A program made the translations under genes and the position numbers. Positions 16,202-24,174 of a DNA stretch of 35,524 bases are shown piece after piece. The notes under the pieces are model-generated. The model did no database searches, was not told the DNA's origin, and saw only the letters and a list, made by a program, of their open reading frames with translations. Each line of letters starts with the position of its first letter. Within the stretch, counting starts at the first letter, position 1. Origin of the DNA: a virus; the IMG/VR virus record IMGVR_UViG_3300017740_000025, positions 1 to 35,524 of that record. One strand, given 5' to 3'.

Positions 16202-19200
16202 TAGTTATCGTCTTTAATTTTAGGCCATGTCTCACCTGGTGGCGTGAATCCTAAATCGTTTAATATACCCGTTAGATGATATAGATAGTAGTACTCCCAC
16301 TTATCAAATCTATCTGTATTTGAACCTGGTTTAATTGGCGCCTCACCATCACCTTGATTATCTTCATCCTCAACATCGTATCTGAAAGCAAAGTACGGCT
16401 GACTTGTTCCAACCTTCATGTCTGATAAATTATATTCTTCTCCGTACTGACCTGTTCCGTTTTCAACAGCCTCTATTAGGTTTTTAAAATGGGTGCCCTG
16501 ATTAGCGTCATTTTTAACCTGTATAATACCACCTCTATAGAAACCGGTGTTAGTTTCGTTTCTATTTAATGTTTGCGTTCTTAAATGATTTATATCCTCA
16601 TTAAAAGTGCCTGTTTTGGTGCTATTAATAGTCCAGCTACTTCCTGGGGTATAACCATCGTGGGTATCAGTCGTAACAGCTTGTGCTTCATCTTGGAAAA
16701 CAATTATTATAATAGATTCAGGTATGGGATTGCCATTTGAATCTGCTGGCAAAGTGGTTGGTGTCCAGGGGCCTGTGTTACCATTTACCTGCGTAACCAT
16801 ATAATTCACATCAACATCAGAAAGAGCTAGGAAAGTTCTTTCGTTTGCTCTATTGTGATCTGTGTTTGTATTGCTTGTTCCCCATTCTTTGTTCTCGTCG
16901 TCAGAATACATAACCTTAACCCTACTGTCGTAAAGATCGCTACCATTTAAAGCAGAATCTGTAGATTCCGGATTACTAGCGTACAGAGGCTGAATGGTCT
17001 CTTTAAGAGAATTAGCAACCATTTCGTTCAATTTAACGCCTGTTCTATCCATAGACCCAGAGGCGTCAAAATATATGTAGATAAACGTGTTTTCGTTAAT
17101 ATTGAGCGCTTGTGTGGTTACTGTAGCCACATCTGTACAAACATCAGATGCAATACCCTCAGCATTTTTAGATGACACTCTATATTGAAAGTTATCTGAC
17201 AATGAAGCTCCATCTGTGTGCTGATAAGTAATAGTTATGTTATCTTGCGCATCGTTGACAATTGCCGTCCCGTTACTAGGCGGGGTTTCTATCTCTACAA
17301 TGTAATTACTTGGCACAGTGTCGTTTGCAAGGACATCAATGACCTGTGAGCTTCCGTTTTCAATTCCTATTACCTGATCGTCAGTAAGGGCTGGAATGTC
17401 ATCTACATAATCCCATAGAAGATAAAGTTTTAGGTCTTTAGTCTCTCTATTGACCTCAAATGTAATAGTGCTTTCTTGAGTATCATCAGTAGTTTCTGTT
17501 TGTATCTCCGGGTAAGTAAAATCATTTAGCCTTGTGCCTACTTCTTCAGCGCTTAAAGTGTCAGATTCCCACATGTACCCCATCTTATTGCAATCTGTGA
17601 AGGTTCCCGTATGGTCTGCTAATATTTTATACGATGACATAACAAGATCATCGAGTTGAGCAGGTATAAGATCACTACCCATAGGGCCCGTTATTGTTTC
17701 GTATCGTGTATTACCGCTGTACTTGAACACATCAAGGTCAGAATCCCAGTTGTTACCACCTACACCTAAATGCTTAAATCTGTTAATTATTGTATTATCA
17801 GCTTCAGCGGGGTCGTTCCTGACAATAAGCACGATCTCCATGGTGTCAGGTTGTGGACATGTGTGAGTCAACGTGACGGTCGCTGTTGTTGCTGGAGTTA
17901 CAGTCACATCCATTAAAGATGAAGCTGCTAAGTCGCCTGTAGACACAGGCACCTCTACCGTTCCGGTTCCTGTAAGACCTGTTTCTGTAGTGGTCTCTCC
18001 ATTGTACAAGACACTGATAGATATTTCGCTATCGGTTTCATAGTCAATTAACGCTTTACCAGGATACACTCCTAAATTAACATCGTATTCGAATGCTGAT
18101 GATATCTTTCTTCTTATTTCTGCAGCACAATCTACGACTAATGGGTCTGCAGGTCTTTCGTCTGCTCCAATAGTAAGCACATACTGGTGATATTTTGGAT
18201 CAAAACCACCTATGTTAAAACTGTTTTTATTTGCAAACAAGTTTTCCTTGAAAAAAGACTTCATACCTTGGTAGGATATAGGCTCAAGCCCATCGCCCCC
18301 AAGCCTGAGAACCGTTCCTCTGTGTGCGTCTGTAAAGTACATTCTTCCTTGAAAGTTACTAAAGCTTTCTGGATGTCTAGATATTCCGTATTCTCCAGCA
18401 AATGCAACATCTTGCCCAAGAACCTGTTCTATTTGCGTTAGGCTTCCAGACCCATCCGGGCTTGATAGCAGGTTTTTACCATACAACACCTTTGACACTC
18501 TGTCTTCTTGAAAGACTATAAGGTCTGTGTCCCTTGCAAATAACTTCTGTATAGAACCATATTTAAGATCTAAAAACTTTGTTATGCCTCTACTCGCATT
18601 AAACTCATTGAGAGAATTATAACCTGTGTTCTCGTTGAAAGATCCGCTGAACACAAGCTTGTTCGTATCCTCTCTCTTTTCATAACCCTCTATCAGGGCA
18701 ATGTTTGGTCTAGTTTGTATGTCAAGGGCTTTCTTAAACCTATCGTCTAGTATACGAACACCTTCAATTCCATCGCCAAAACTAAAACAGTTACCAAAAC
18801 CTAGCTTGCATACGGCAGGAATGTACGGCAATGATTGATTTGAAACATTACCTAAATGAACCCCATTGCTTATTTCAAATGTTTCTTCTGTTTCGTAAAA
18901 GATGTCGTTATCGATTTCGTCAGGGTCAGTCTCAAATATCACCAAGTCGTTTGACAATATTATATTAATCTTCATAGACAAATCCCCTGTCTGGGCTTTA
19001 TTCTTTCTTTCATTTGGCTTTACGTGTAAATACCACCTGTCACCTGTAATTGTTTTCTGATAGAATGTAAGTGTAAAATGTTTTTCCTTTGTACCTTCAT
19101 TCTTAGGCACAATGTATTGAACGGCATTTACGTTGCCAGATCCAAAATCATCAACTACGGAACGAACAAAATTTGTTTCAGCCTCGAACCACTGCTCGAG

Positions 19201-21681
19201 AGCATTTCTGTTTGTTTCGGTGTTGTTTTGGTATTCTTTCTGAACAATATATTTTTTAACAAATTTGAATGCTTTTTCTTCACCAAATAGTTTACTTTCG
19301 TGGTAGTCAATTTCAAACGCAATACTTGTGTCAGGCAGAAGGTCAATATCGTAATAACCATCATCATCCCAATCACCCAGATCTCCAGGTTTTTGCTTTT
19401 GTAATATACCGTATTCTGTTTTCTTGTTTTCATTACCAGGAAGATTAATAGTCATTACTCTGTCCATACCTCCTTTTGATGGCCACATTGGCCTATGATC
19501 CCTGTTGTAATAATTTACATAGTTGTCTTCTACAAAATCCATAACAAAACCAAGCGGTCTTATTTTCATGTACAGCCCAGACCTTTCAATAATATTCCCA
19601 TTAGTAGCATCTATATTTCCAGCTATCCAACCTTCTTGATCTCCTTCAAAGTCAGGCGGAACAAAATCTTGTGCACCTTTGGTAGTGACATCAAGCACCT
19701 TACACTTCACTTCTCTGTCCATTATACCATCACCATCTCTTTTTACAAAAAGAGTCATCCCTTTCTCAACCTTGCCTATATTTGCTCCCTCCAAAAGAAC
19801 CCACCTGTAAACACCATCTTCATAAAATACTGTACCGTATATGTTAAAATGAGGTCCTTTGTTTTGTTTTACAAAAAACTTGTAGCGGTCAGCCCAATAA
19901 GGCGGTTGATGTCTGACAGTTAATTGTAAACTATTTAGCTTTGTTGAACCTGAGGGAGGGCAAAAAACTTCAGTTCCCTTTTCTCCAAAGTTTTTGCTAG
20001 GTAGCAAAACACTTGAGTAACGCCCATAACCATCCAAATAACACATTCCAACCTCGTAGCTTCTGTTTGATTTAAGAGACAAAGACGAGGAGCTTTCTTT
20101 AAGGGTTGCCGCTGCTACAGTAAATTTAAACTGCTCATCCTCTGTTTCCTCTGTTACGACCTCAGGATCTGGGTCGCCATCATAAACAGCAGTAAGCACA
20201 GGCGCCCTCAAAGTAAATGTATTTGTTGTTGTCGCTGATGATTCTAATGAGAACTCACCGTACTCCTCTCTTATTATTGGCAGATTTGGCTTAAAAACAG
20301 TTTCTACATTATTCTTGAAAAACCCATTTAATGCATCCAGAAGTTCTATGAAATCAGCAGATTCAGTAAATTTTTTAATATTTTGATAGTTCTGAGAGAA
20401 AACAATACCAACTACTATCTCAAGTTTTCCACCGCCGTATGTTTCTGGCTCTACTCCTTCTGTTTCAGAAAAAAGATCTATGCCAAAAGTAATCGATCTT
20501 CCTTTTTTTAACTCTAATCCAGATCCGTCAAACTCACAAGTTATAAGATCTTCACTTATCTCAATTACAAAAGGCTCACCTGTATACTCTGCCGAAACAA
20601 CTTCAGCCGAAAAGTTTATATTGATCTTCTCTTTACTTTCCTCTTCATCTGTCAAATCATATTGTGATGTTGTATTACCGAATATCAATCTATCACCAAT
20701 AAACTCTTGTGACTTTGCGGTCAAAGGAATATCGTCGTATATTCTATTTACTTCGTCGGCAGGTAGAGTTTTGTATATTTTTTTATTTGTAAACTCGTAT
20801 GTGTAATCCCTATCGTCTAAAATAGATTTTTCTTTTTTATTAATGCTTTCAACCACATAAAGGTTTGGTTCTGTTGGAAACTTAAAAAGCAATTGAACAT
20901 CTGTAACCCTTTTGTCTCCTGAATCGTATGTAATTTTGTAGCCATTAAAAATATTCTGCATGCCTTCATTAACCATAGATGCAAAATCCACGTCTGATTC
21001 CCCGGGGAAAAACTTAAAGTATGTAAAAGAAGATGGTGCAGAGTAGCCACCGTCTAAGTATCTGTATCTATAACCAAAAGAAAAGAAGTTTTCACGCACA
21101 GCATTCTCTGTTGAATTTGCTGTATTGAAGGGTACAACAACAGGTGCTTTTCTCGGAGGCTTTTTGTAAAGAGATATATCGTCCTCGTAAAAATTGTTTT
21201 TACCAAATGCTTTTGCTCTTTCGATATCAACCATTCTAGGTTGATTCAGTCCATCAGTAAAAAGAAGCAGTTTTGACTTCTTGGCAGGATTATAAACTAC
21301 ATTAACACCTGTAATCTTGTAATCTTTGTTAAACTTTAGTATCTGCTCATCTGTGTCTCTTTCGTCAGCAAGAACAGTTGAGGTTATAGCTTTTTTTACA
21401 TCATGCTCAAAGACGTAGGAATACCCAAGGTCATTTACAACAAACCAATATATTCTTTCGTCACCTTCGTCAGATACCGAGCCTATACATTCAGGGTTAT
21501 TGCCTAGCCCTAAAGATGTGACCTTAACGTTACCCTTTTCATTTTCTATAGCACCAGCATCAGAACCTGAAGTATTTAAGACTCTAATATTATAGCCGTC
21601 AATAAACTCGCCACTAGGAATAAGACGTTCATCGATGTCCTTGTTCATTTTCCCGGTGGAAAATAGATTTTTAATTTTCAT
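16201..21681 (-). CDS. Large tail stabilisation protein with C-terminal Ig-like and von Willebrand factor A domains
   Basis: The N-terminus (STGKMNKDIDERLIPSGEF, 9-27) matches the pattern GKMNKDLDERLVPNGEY that I associate with the stab-type tail protein of crAss-like and marine podoviruses. It continues with beta-rich sequence such as RYRYLDGGYSAPSSFTYFKF and IGDRLIFGN. At 1826 aa it is about twice the size I expect for this family (near 900). The extra C-terminus carries beta domains: one Thr/Val-rich region near 1240-1310, an Ig/cadherin-like domain near 1435-1520 (VIDVLANDT and FQYRVSS), and a von Willebrand A domain from about 1528. The last has strand TFIYIYFDASGSM, whose DxSGS MIDAS motif lies at 1539-1543, and strand SIIIIVFQDEA near 1660. 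The vWA domain may bind a divalent metal and a ligand. It likely forms the tail hub or needle with an outward adhesive end. Confidence 0.75.
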   Translation of the reverse strand: MKIKNLFSTGKMNKDIDERLIPSGEFIDGYNIRVLNTSGSDAGAIENEKGNVKVTSLGLGNNPECIGSVSDEGDERIYWFVVNDLGYSYVFEHDVKKAITSTVLADERDTDEQILKFNKDYKITGVNVVYNPAKKSKLLLFTDGLNQPRMVDIERAKAFGKNNFYEDDISLYKKPPRKAPVVVPFNTANSTENAVRENFFSFGYRYRYLDGGYSAPSSFTYFKFFPGESDVDFASMVNEGMQNIFNGYKITYDSGDKRVTDVQLLFKFPTEPNLYVVESINKKEKSILDDRDYTYEFTNKKIYKTLPADEVNRIYDDIPLTAKSQEFIGDRLIFGNTTSQYDLTDEEESKEKININFSAEVVSAEYTGEPFVIEISEDLITCEFDGSGLELKKGRSITFGIDLFSETEGVEPETYGGGKLEIVVGIVFSQNYQNIKKFTESADFIELLDALNGFFKNNVETVFKPNLPIIREEYGEFSLESSATTTNTFTLRAPVLTAVYDGDPDPEVVTEETEDEQFKFTVAAATLKESSSSLSLKSNRSYEVGMCYLDGYGRYSSVLLPSKNFGEKGTEVFCPPSGSTKLNSLQLTVRHQPPYWADRYKFFVKQNKGPHFNIYGTVFYEDGVYRWVLLEGANIGKVEKGMTLFVKRDGDGIMDREVKCKVLDVTTKGAQDFVPPDFEGDQEGWIAGNIDATNGNIIERSGLYMKIRPLGFVMDFVEDNYVNYYNRDHRPMWPSKGGMDRVMTINLPGNENKKTEYGILQKQKPGDLGDWDDDGYYDIDLLPDTSIAFEIDYHESKLFGEEKAFKFVKKYIVQKEYQNNTETNRNALEQWFEAETNFVRSVVDDFGSGNVNAVQYIVPKNEGTKEKHFTLTFYQKTITGDRWYLHVKPNERKNKAQTGDLSMKINIILSNDLVIFETDPDEIDNDIFYETEETFEISNGVHLGNVSNQSLPYIPAVCKLGFGNCFSFGDGIEGVRILDDRFKKALDIQTRPNIALIEGYEKREDTNKLVFSGSFNENTGYNSLNEFNASRGITKFLDLKYGSIQKLFARDTDLIVFQEDRVSKVLYGKNLLSSPDGSGSLTQIEQVLGQDVAFAGEYGISRHPESFSNFQGRMYFTDAHRGTVLRLGGDGLEPISYQGMKSFFKENLFANKNSFNIGGFDPKYHQYVLTIGADERPADPLVVDCAAEIRRKISSAFEYDVNLGVYPGKALIDYETDSEISISVLYNGETTTETGLTGTGTVEVPVSTGDLAASSLMDVTVTPATTATVTLTHTCPQPDTMEIVLIVRNDPAEADNTIINRFKHLGVGGNNWDSDLDVFKYSGNTRYETITGPMGSDLIPAQLDDLVMSSYKILADHTGTFTDCNKMGYMWESDTLSAEEVGTRLNDFTYPEIQTETTDDTQESTITFEVNRETKDLKLYLLWDYVDDIPALTDDQVIGIENGSSQVIDVLANDTVPSNYIVEIETPPSNGTAIVNDAQDNITITYQHTDGASLSDNFQYRVSSKNAEGIASDVCTDVATVTTQALNINENTFIYIYFDASGSMDRTGVKLNEMVANSLKETIQPLYASNPESTDSALNGSDLYDSRVKVMYSDDENKEWGTSNTNTDHNRANERTFLALSDVDVNYMVTQVNGNTGPWTPTTLPADSNGNPIPESIIIIVFQDEAQAVTTDTHDGYTPGSSWTINSTKTGTFNEDINHLRTQTLNRNETNTGFYRGGIIQVKNDANQGTHFKNLIEAVENGTGQYGEEYNLSDMKVGTSQPYFAFRYDVEDEDNQGDGEAPIKPGSNTDRFDKWEYYYLYHLTGILNDLGFTPPGETWPKIKDDN

Positions 21682-21682
21682 A

Positions 21683-22570
21683 CTACTTTATCCACTTATC
21701 TCTACCCCTAAGAATCCTGGTTAGATCCCCAATTGTGATAGAGCTTAATCTGATTTTCGCGTTCCTTAAAGATGCAAGGGCTTGTTTTTGCGCTCTACGT
21801 ACTATATATTCCTGCACACCAAACTTTTGCTTGAGTACGTTGGAAACCATATAGTCATACATAAACGTTTCTGCTAGCTTGTGTATTTTGATCTCGTTGT
21901 CTGCAAGACCATACATACCATCTGAAACGTATTCTATAATAATGTTTTTATCTGATAAATCTGAGCTAAATAAAATATAGCCCTGGTTTTTATCTAAAAC
22001 ATAACTTCCGTTGCTAGATGCGGAGGCTGTATCCATCCCAAACCTTTTACCAACTAAATTGTTTTCCGGCTCGCTAACTTTTCCTGATTTTGCGTCTCGC
22101 CAATTTTGCTCGATAACAGGAGTGCCAGTAAGCGCATTGTCGTCGTTGTCCATCAAAATATTTTTGAATGGCGTATTATCCTGCAAGTAACTCTTTGGAG
22201 TGGCTGTGTTGAAGTTTTGTTTTATTTCGTAAGTAAGACCCTTGTCGCCCACGTAAGACACTTTCACAGCGCTTACAAAGTCGTGTGGCAGGTGAACCTT
22301 CAGTGTCGCTGGAATTTCTACCTCAAAACCTCTTATTTCACGTAGAGCGTCGTAGTGTAGCTCTTGTAAACCTCTTTTGGCGTGGAATATAACCTCGTTT
22401 CTATCTACTTTATTGATAACCTTGTCGTCACCTACATACGTCAACAAAAAGTTGTTGATAATGTCCTGTAACAACATATATTGGTATGTTCCCCAATTGT
22501 CAGACCTTGGCTCTGTGCCGCTGTTTTGATAGTATTCTCTTTGATCTATATGTGTTCCAATTGTAGGCAT
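21683..22570 (-). CDS. Head-tail connector / tail tubular protein (P22 gp4-like position)
   Basis: Probable ring protein linking portal to tail. The 295-aa product has a helical segment with a conserved look (DRNEVIFHAKRGLQELHYDALR, about 56-77) followed by EIPATLKVHLPHDFVSAVKVSYV. This arrangement, with helices then beta strands containing LPHDFV, is typical of the tail-tubular or gp4-like adaptor of crAss-like and marine podoviruses. The C-terminal part is helical and basic (RRAQKQALASLRNAKIRL). It begins three bases after the 227-aa gene stop and ends one base before the tail stabilisation gene start. The specific equivalence to P22 gp4 or T7 gp11 is inferred from pattern and order. Confidence 0.65.
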   Translation of the reverse strand: MPTIGTHIDQREYYQNSGTEPRSDNWGTYQYMLLQDIINNFLLTYVGDDKVINKVDRNEVIFHAKRGLQELHYDALREIRGFEVEIPATLKVHLPHDFVSAVKVSYVGDKGLTYEIKQNFNTATPKSYLQDNTPFKNILMDNDDNALTGTPVIEQNWRDAKSGKVSEPENNLVGKRFGMDTASASSNGSYVLDKNQGYILFSSDLSDKNIIIEYVSDGMYGLADNEIKIHKLAETFMYDYMVSNVLKQKFGVQEYIVRRAQKQALASLRNAKIRLSSITIGDLTRILRGRDKWIK

Positions 22571-22573
22571 GTC

Positions 22574-23257
22574 TTATGAGTTTTCTTTAACAAAGTTATT
22601 TTGCTCTTCGTTTGTAGCAAGCTGAACAACATCCGCCTCCCTAATACTGAGTCCTGCAAACTTGCATATCTTAATGACAAGTTCTGTTTCGTCTGAAGCT
22701 GGGATTTCAAAATCAGTAGAGCTATCTTCATTGTATACAGGATCTCCTGCTAACATAGTGTGACCCCAATGTGGATCTAGTGGTTTTCTGACATAGTTAG
22801 CTGATACTGTGGTTATTATACTGCTGGGACTAACAAATAAACTGTTGTCAGTTCTTTTGTATATAGGGTATGTTACAGATGGTTTTGTAAGATTGCTGTT
22901 CACAATCATGTCGTACTTATGATTTGCGACCTCTTGCACTATTTTACCACCATATACCACATTAATAAGTTTATACAGGTCATCTGGTGTGTTAAAATGA
23001 TCTGCATCGTAGGTTAGCGGGGCGTTCTTTGTGAATATATCTATTTTATTTTGAATATGAGAAACGCTATCACCATAGTTCAGCGCTTTCTTTCTTGAGT
23101 TTTGTGCAGCTACAGCTCTAGAATAATCAGAAAAATATTGCTCGAATATTTCTAACTGAGATTGCTTTGCAAAATAATCAAATTCTAATGGTGATACATA
23201 CCCTCTATTGTCCTTGTTTAGCAAAAACAAAACAGTGTTTCTAACGCTATTAATCAT
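22574..23257 (-). CDS. Connector / tail structural protein, 227 aa
   Basis: Starts with VRNTVLFLLNKDNRGYVSPL (4-23), then DYFAKQSQLEIFEQYFSDY, a helical N-terminus I associate with a structural protein found between capsid and tail-tube genes in marine Bacteroidota phages. The middle contains strands such as DLYKLINVVYGGKIVQEV and a segment VSANYVRKPLDPHWG. The ATG lies 13 nt after a perfect -7 box, and upstream is a strong terminator, so this gene heads its own transcription unit with the tail genes. It probably forms a head-completion or adaptor ring. No enzyme motifs are visible. Confidence 0.6.
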   Translation of the reverse strand: MINSVRNTVLFLLNKDNRGYVSPLEFDYFAKQSQLEIFEQYFSDYSRAVAAQNSRKKALNYGDSVSHIQNKIDIFTKNAPLTYDADHFNTPDDLYKLINVVYGGKIVQEVANHKYDMIVNSNLTKPSVTYPIYKRTDNSLFVSPSSIITTVSANYVRKPLDPHWGHTMLAGDPVYNEDSSTDFEIPASDETELVIKICKFAGLSIREADVVQLATNEEQNNFVKENS

Positions 23258-23272
23258 AGGATATATTTTCTA

Positions 23273-23300
23273 CAAAAGTACAAAAAAAAAGAGGTCACAA
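23273..23300 (-). promoter_or_regulatory. Putative promoter for the tail genes, overlapping a terminator
   Basis: On the minus strand a TTG (23300-23298) is followed after 17 nt by TACTTTTG (23280-23273), a perfect TAnnTTTG -7 box extended to TACTTTTGTA. Both elements fit the reported Flavobacterium spacing of 17-23 nt. Initiation would lie just before the ATG at 23257, leaving a very short leader. The TTG is inside the hairpin of the upstream terminator. Confidence 0.6.
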
Positions 23301-23311
23301 TTTGCGACCTC
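23282..23311 (-). terminator. Intrinsic terminator after the 256-aa head gene
   Basis: Reading leftward, GAGGTCGCA (23311-23303) and TGTGACCTC (23299-23291) form a 9-bp stem with one G-U pair and a 3-nt AAT loop, followed at once by nine T residues. This is a textbook Rho-independent terminator. It sits 24 nt after the end of the 256-aa gene and just before the tail genes. Confidence 0.85.
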
Positions 23312-23335
23312 CCCCTTTCACGGATTTGTTTGTGC

Positions 23336-24106
23336 TTATAGCTTATTCGTGATATTTTGAAGCACATCCAGACCTTCGTCTGTCTTAAAGAACAAAGCTA
23401 AGGAATGATATAGGTTCTCTCCAAATGGAGCCACCATAATTTTATTGTTTTTATTATCAGCCCACGTAACTGTCCTATTGTCACCCTTGACATGAAGTAT
23501 TCCCATCTCTACAGCTCTAACAGCTATGTTTCTAAGCTTTAGGTTTTCATCATCAGCAAGAGTCATAAACTCTGATGGATTGTTTTTAGCCCAAATAATC
23601 ATGTCTCTTCTTAACTCAGATGATGTTAAAAGACTAACATTAGACTTCATGATGACCCTAGCAACAGCTTCAAGGTCGTCTATATCCATATCTTTTGCTG
23701 CTATCTGTGCGTCTAGTTCAGAGTAAATACTCTCAACCTCTTTACTTGCATTCTTCTCTTTATCTAACTCTGTAAACTTCTTATTAAAGTCAGGGTGTAT
23801 AAGTAAAAACTTCTGCAAGTTTACATTCCAATCGGGAACAATAAGTTTTCCGTTCTCAAAAACAATAGGCTCTAAAGTAGCAACGCCGTCTTGCTCATCT
23901 ACAAAAGGACTTAGTTGATTTGTTGCATAACGCAATGCTCTATTTAGCTTGCCGTCAAAATAAGTGAGAGGTTTTCTGCCTGTGTGTTTTACCGATATCA
24001 TTGATCGGATGGGTGATTTGTTGCCAGTTAAAATGAACACCCTTGTTTTTTGTTCTAAATCTGGGAAAAGTGCATTATACCCAGATACTGTAATAGTTTT
24101 TGACAT
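23336..24106 (-). CDS. Hypothetical virion protein downstream of the major capsid gene, 256 aa
   Basis: Lies between two intrinsic terminators, directly after the capsid gene. The N-terminal third is beta-like (ITVSGYNALF, then TRVFILTGN), the centre is charged and helical (KEVESIYSELDAQIAAKDMD near 125-145), and the end contains RNIAVRAVEMGILHVKGDN followed by KIMVAPFGENLYHSLALFF. Proteins of this kind occur next to capsid genes in marine phages, but I cannot name a function; a head or head-tail accessory protein is plausible. No promoter is evident after the capsid terminator, so expression probably depends on partial readthrough, giving less product than capsid. Confidence 0.6.
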   Translation of the reverse strand: MSKTITVSGYNALFPDLEQKTRVFILTGNKSPIRSMISVKHTGRKPLTYFDGKLNRALRYATNQLSPFVDEQDGVATLEPIVFENGKLIVPDWNVNLQKFLLIHPDFNKKFTELDKEKNASKEVESIYSELDAQIAAKDMDIDDLEAVARVIMKSNVSLLTSSELRRDMIIWAKNNPSEFMTLADDENLKLRNIAVRAVEMGILHVKGDNRTVTWADNKNNKIMVAPFGENLYHSLALFFKTDEGLDVLQNITNKL

Positions 24107-24129
24107 TTTATTATAATTTGATTTAATTT

Positions 24130-24166
24130 AAAAAAAAGGAGGGAAACTTAAATAAGCCCCCTCCTT
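24130..24166 (-). terminator. Intrinsic terminator after the major capsid gene
   Basis: Reading leftward, AAGGAGGG (24166-24159) pairs perfectly with CCCTCCTT (24143-24136) over 8 bp, and a T run (24137-24130) follows. The 15-nt loop contains CTTA and TAAG, which can pair further. It starts only 8 nt after the capsid stop, as expected for the most abundant late message. Confidence 0.8.
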
Positions 24167-24174
24167 ATGTAATA

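Noticed and set aside
19495-19923. 142-codon rightward open frame inside the tail stabilisation gene
   Set aside because: It is antisense to a clearly coding leftward gene and has low-complexity, unprotein-like composition.
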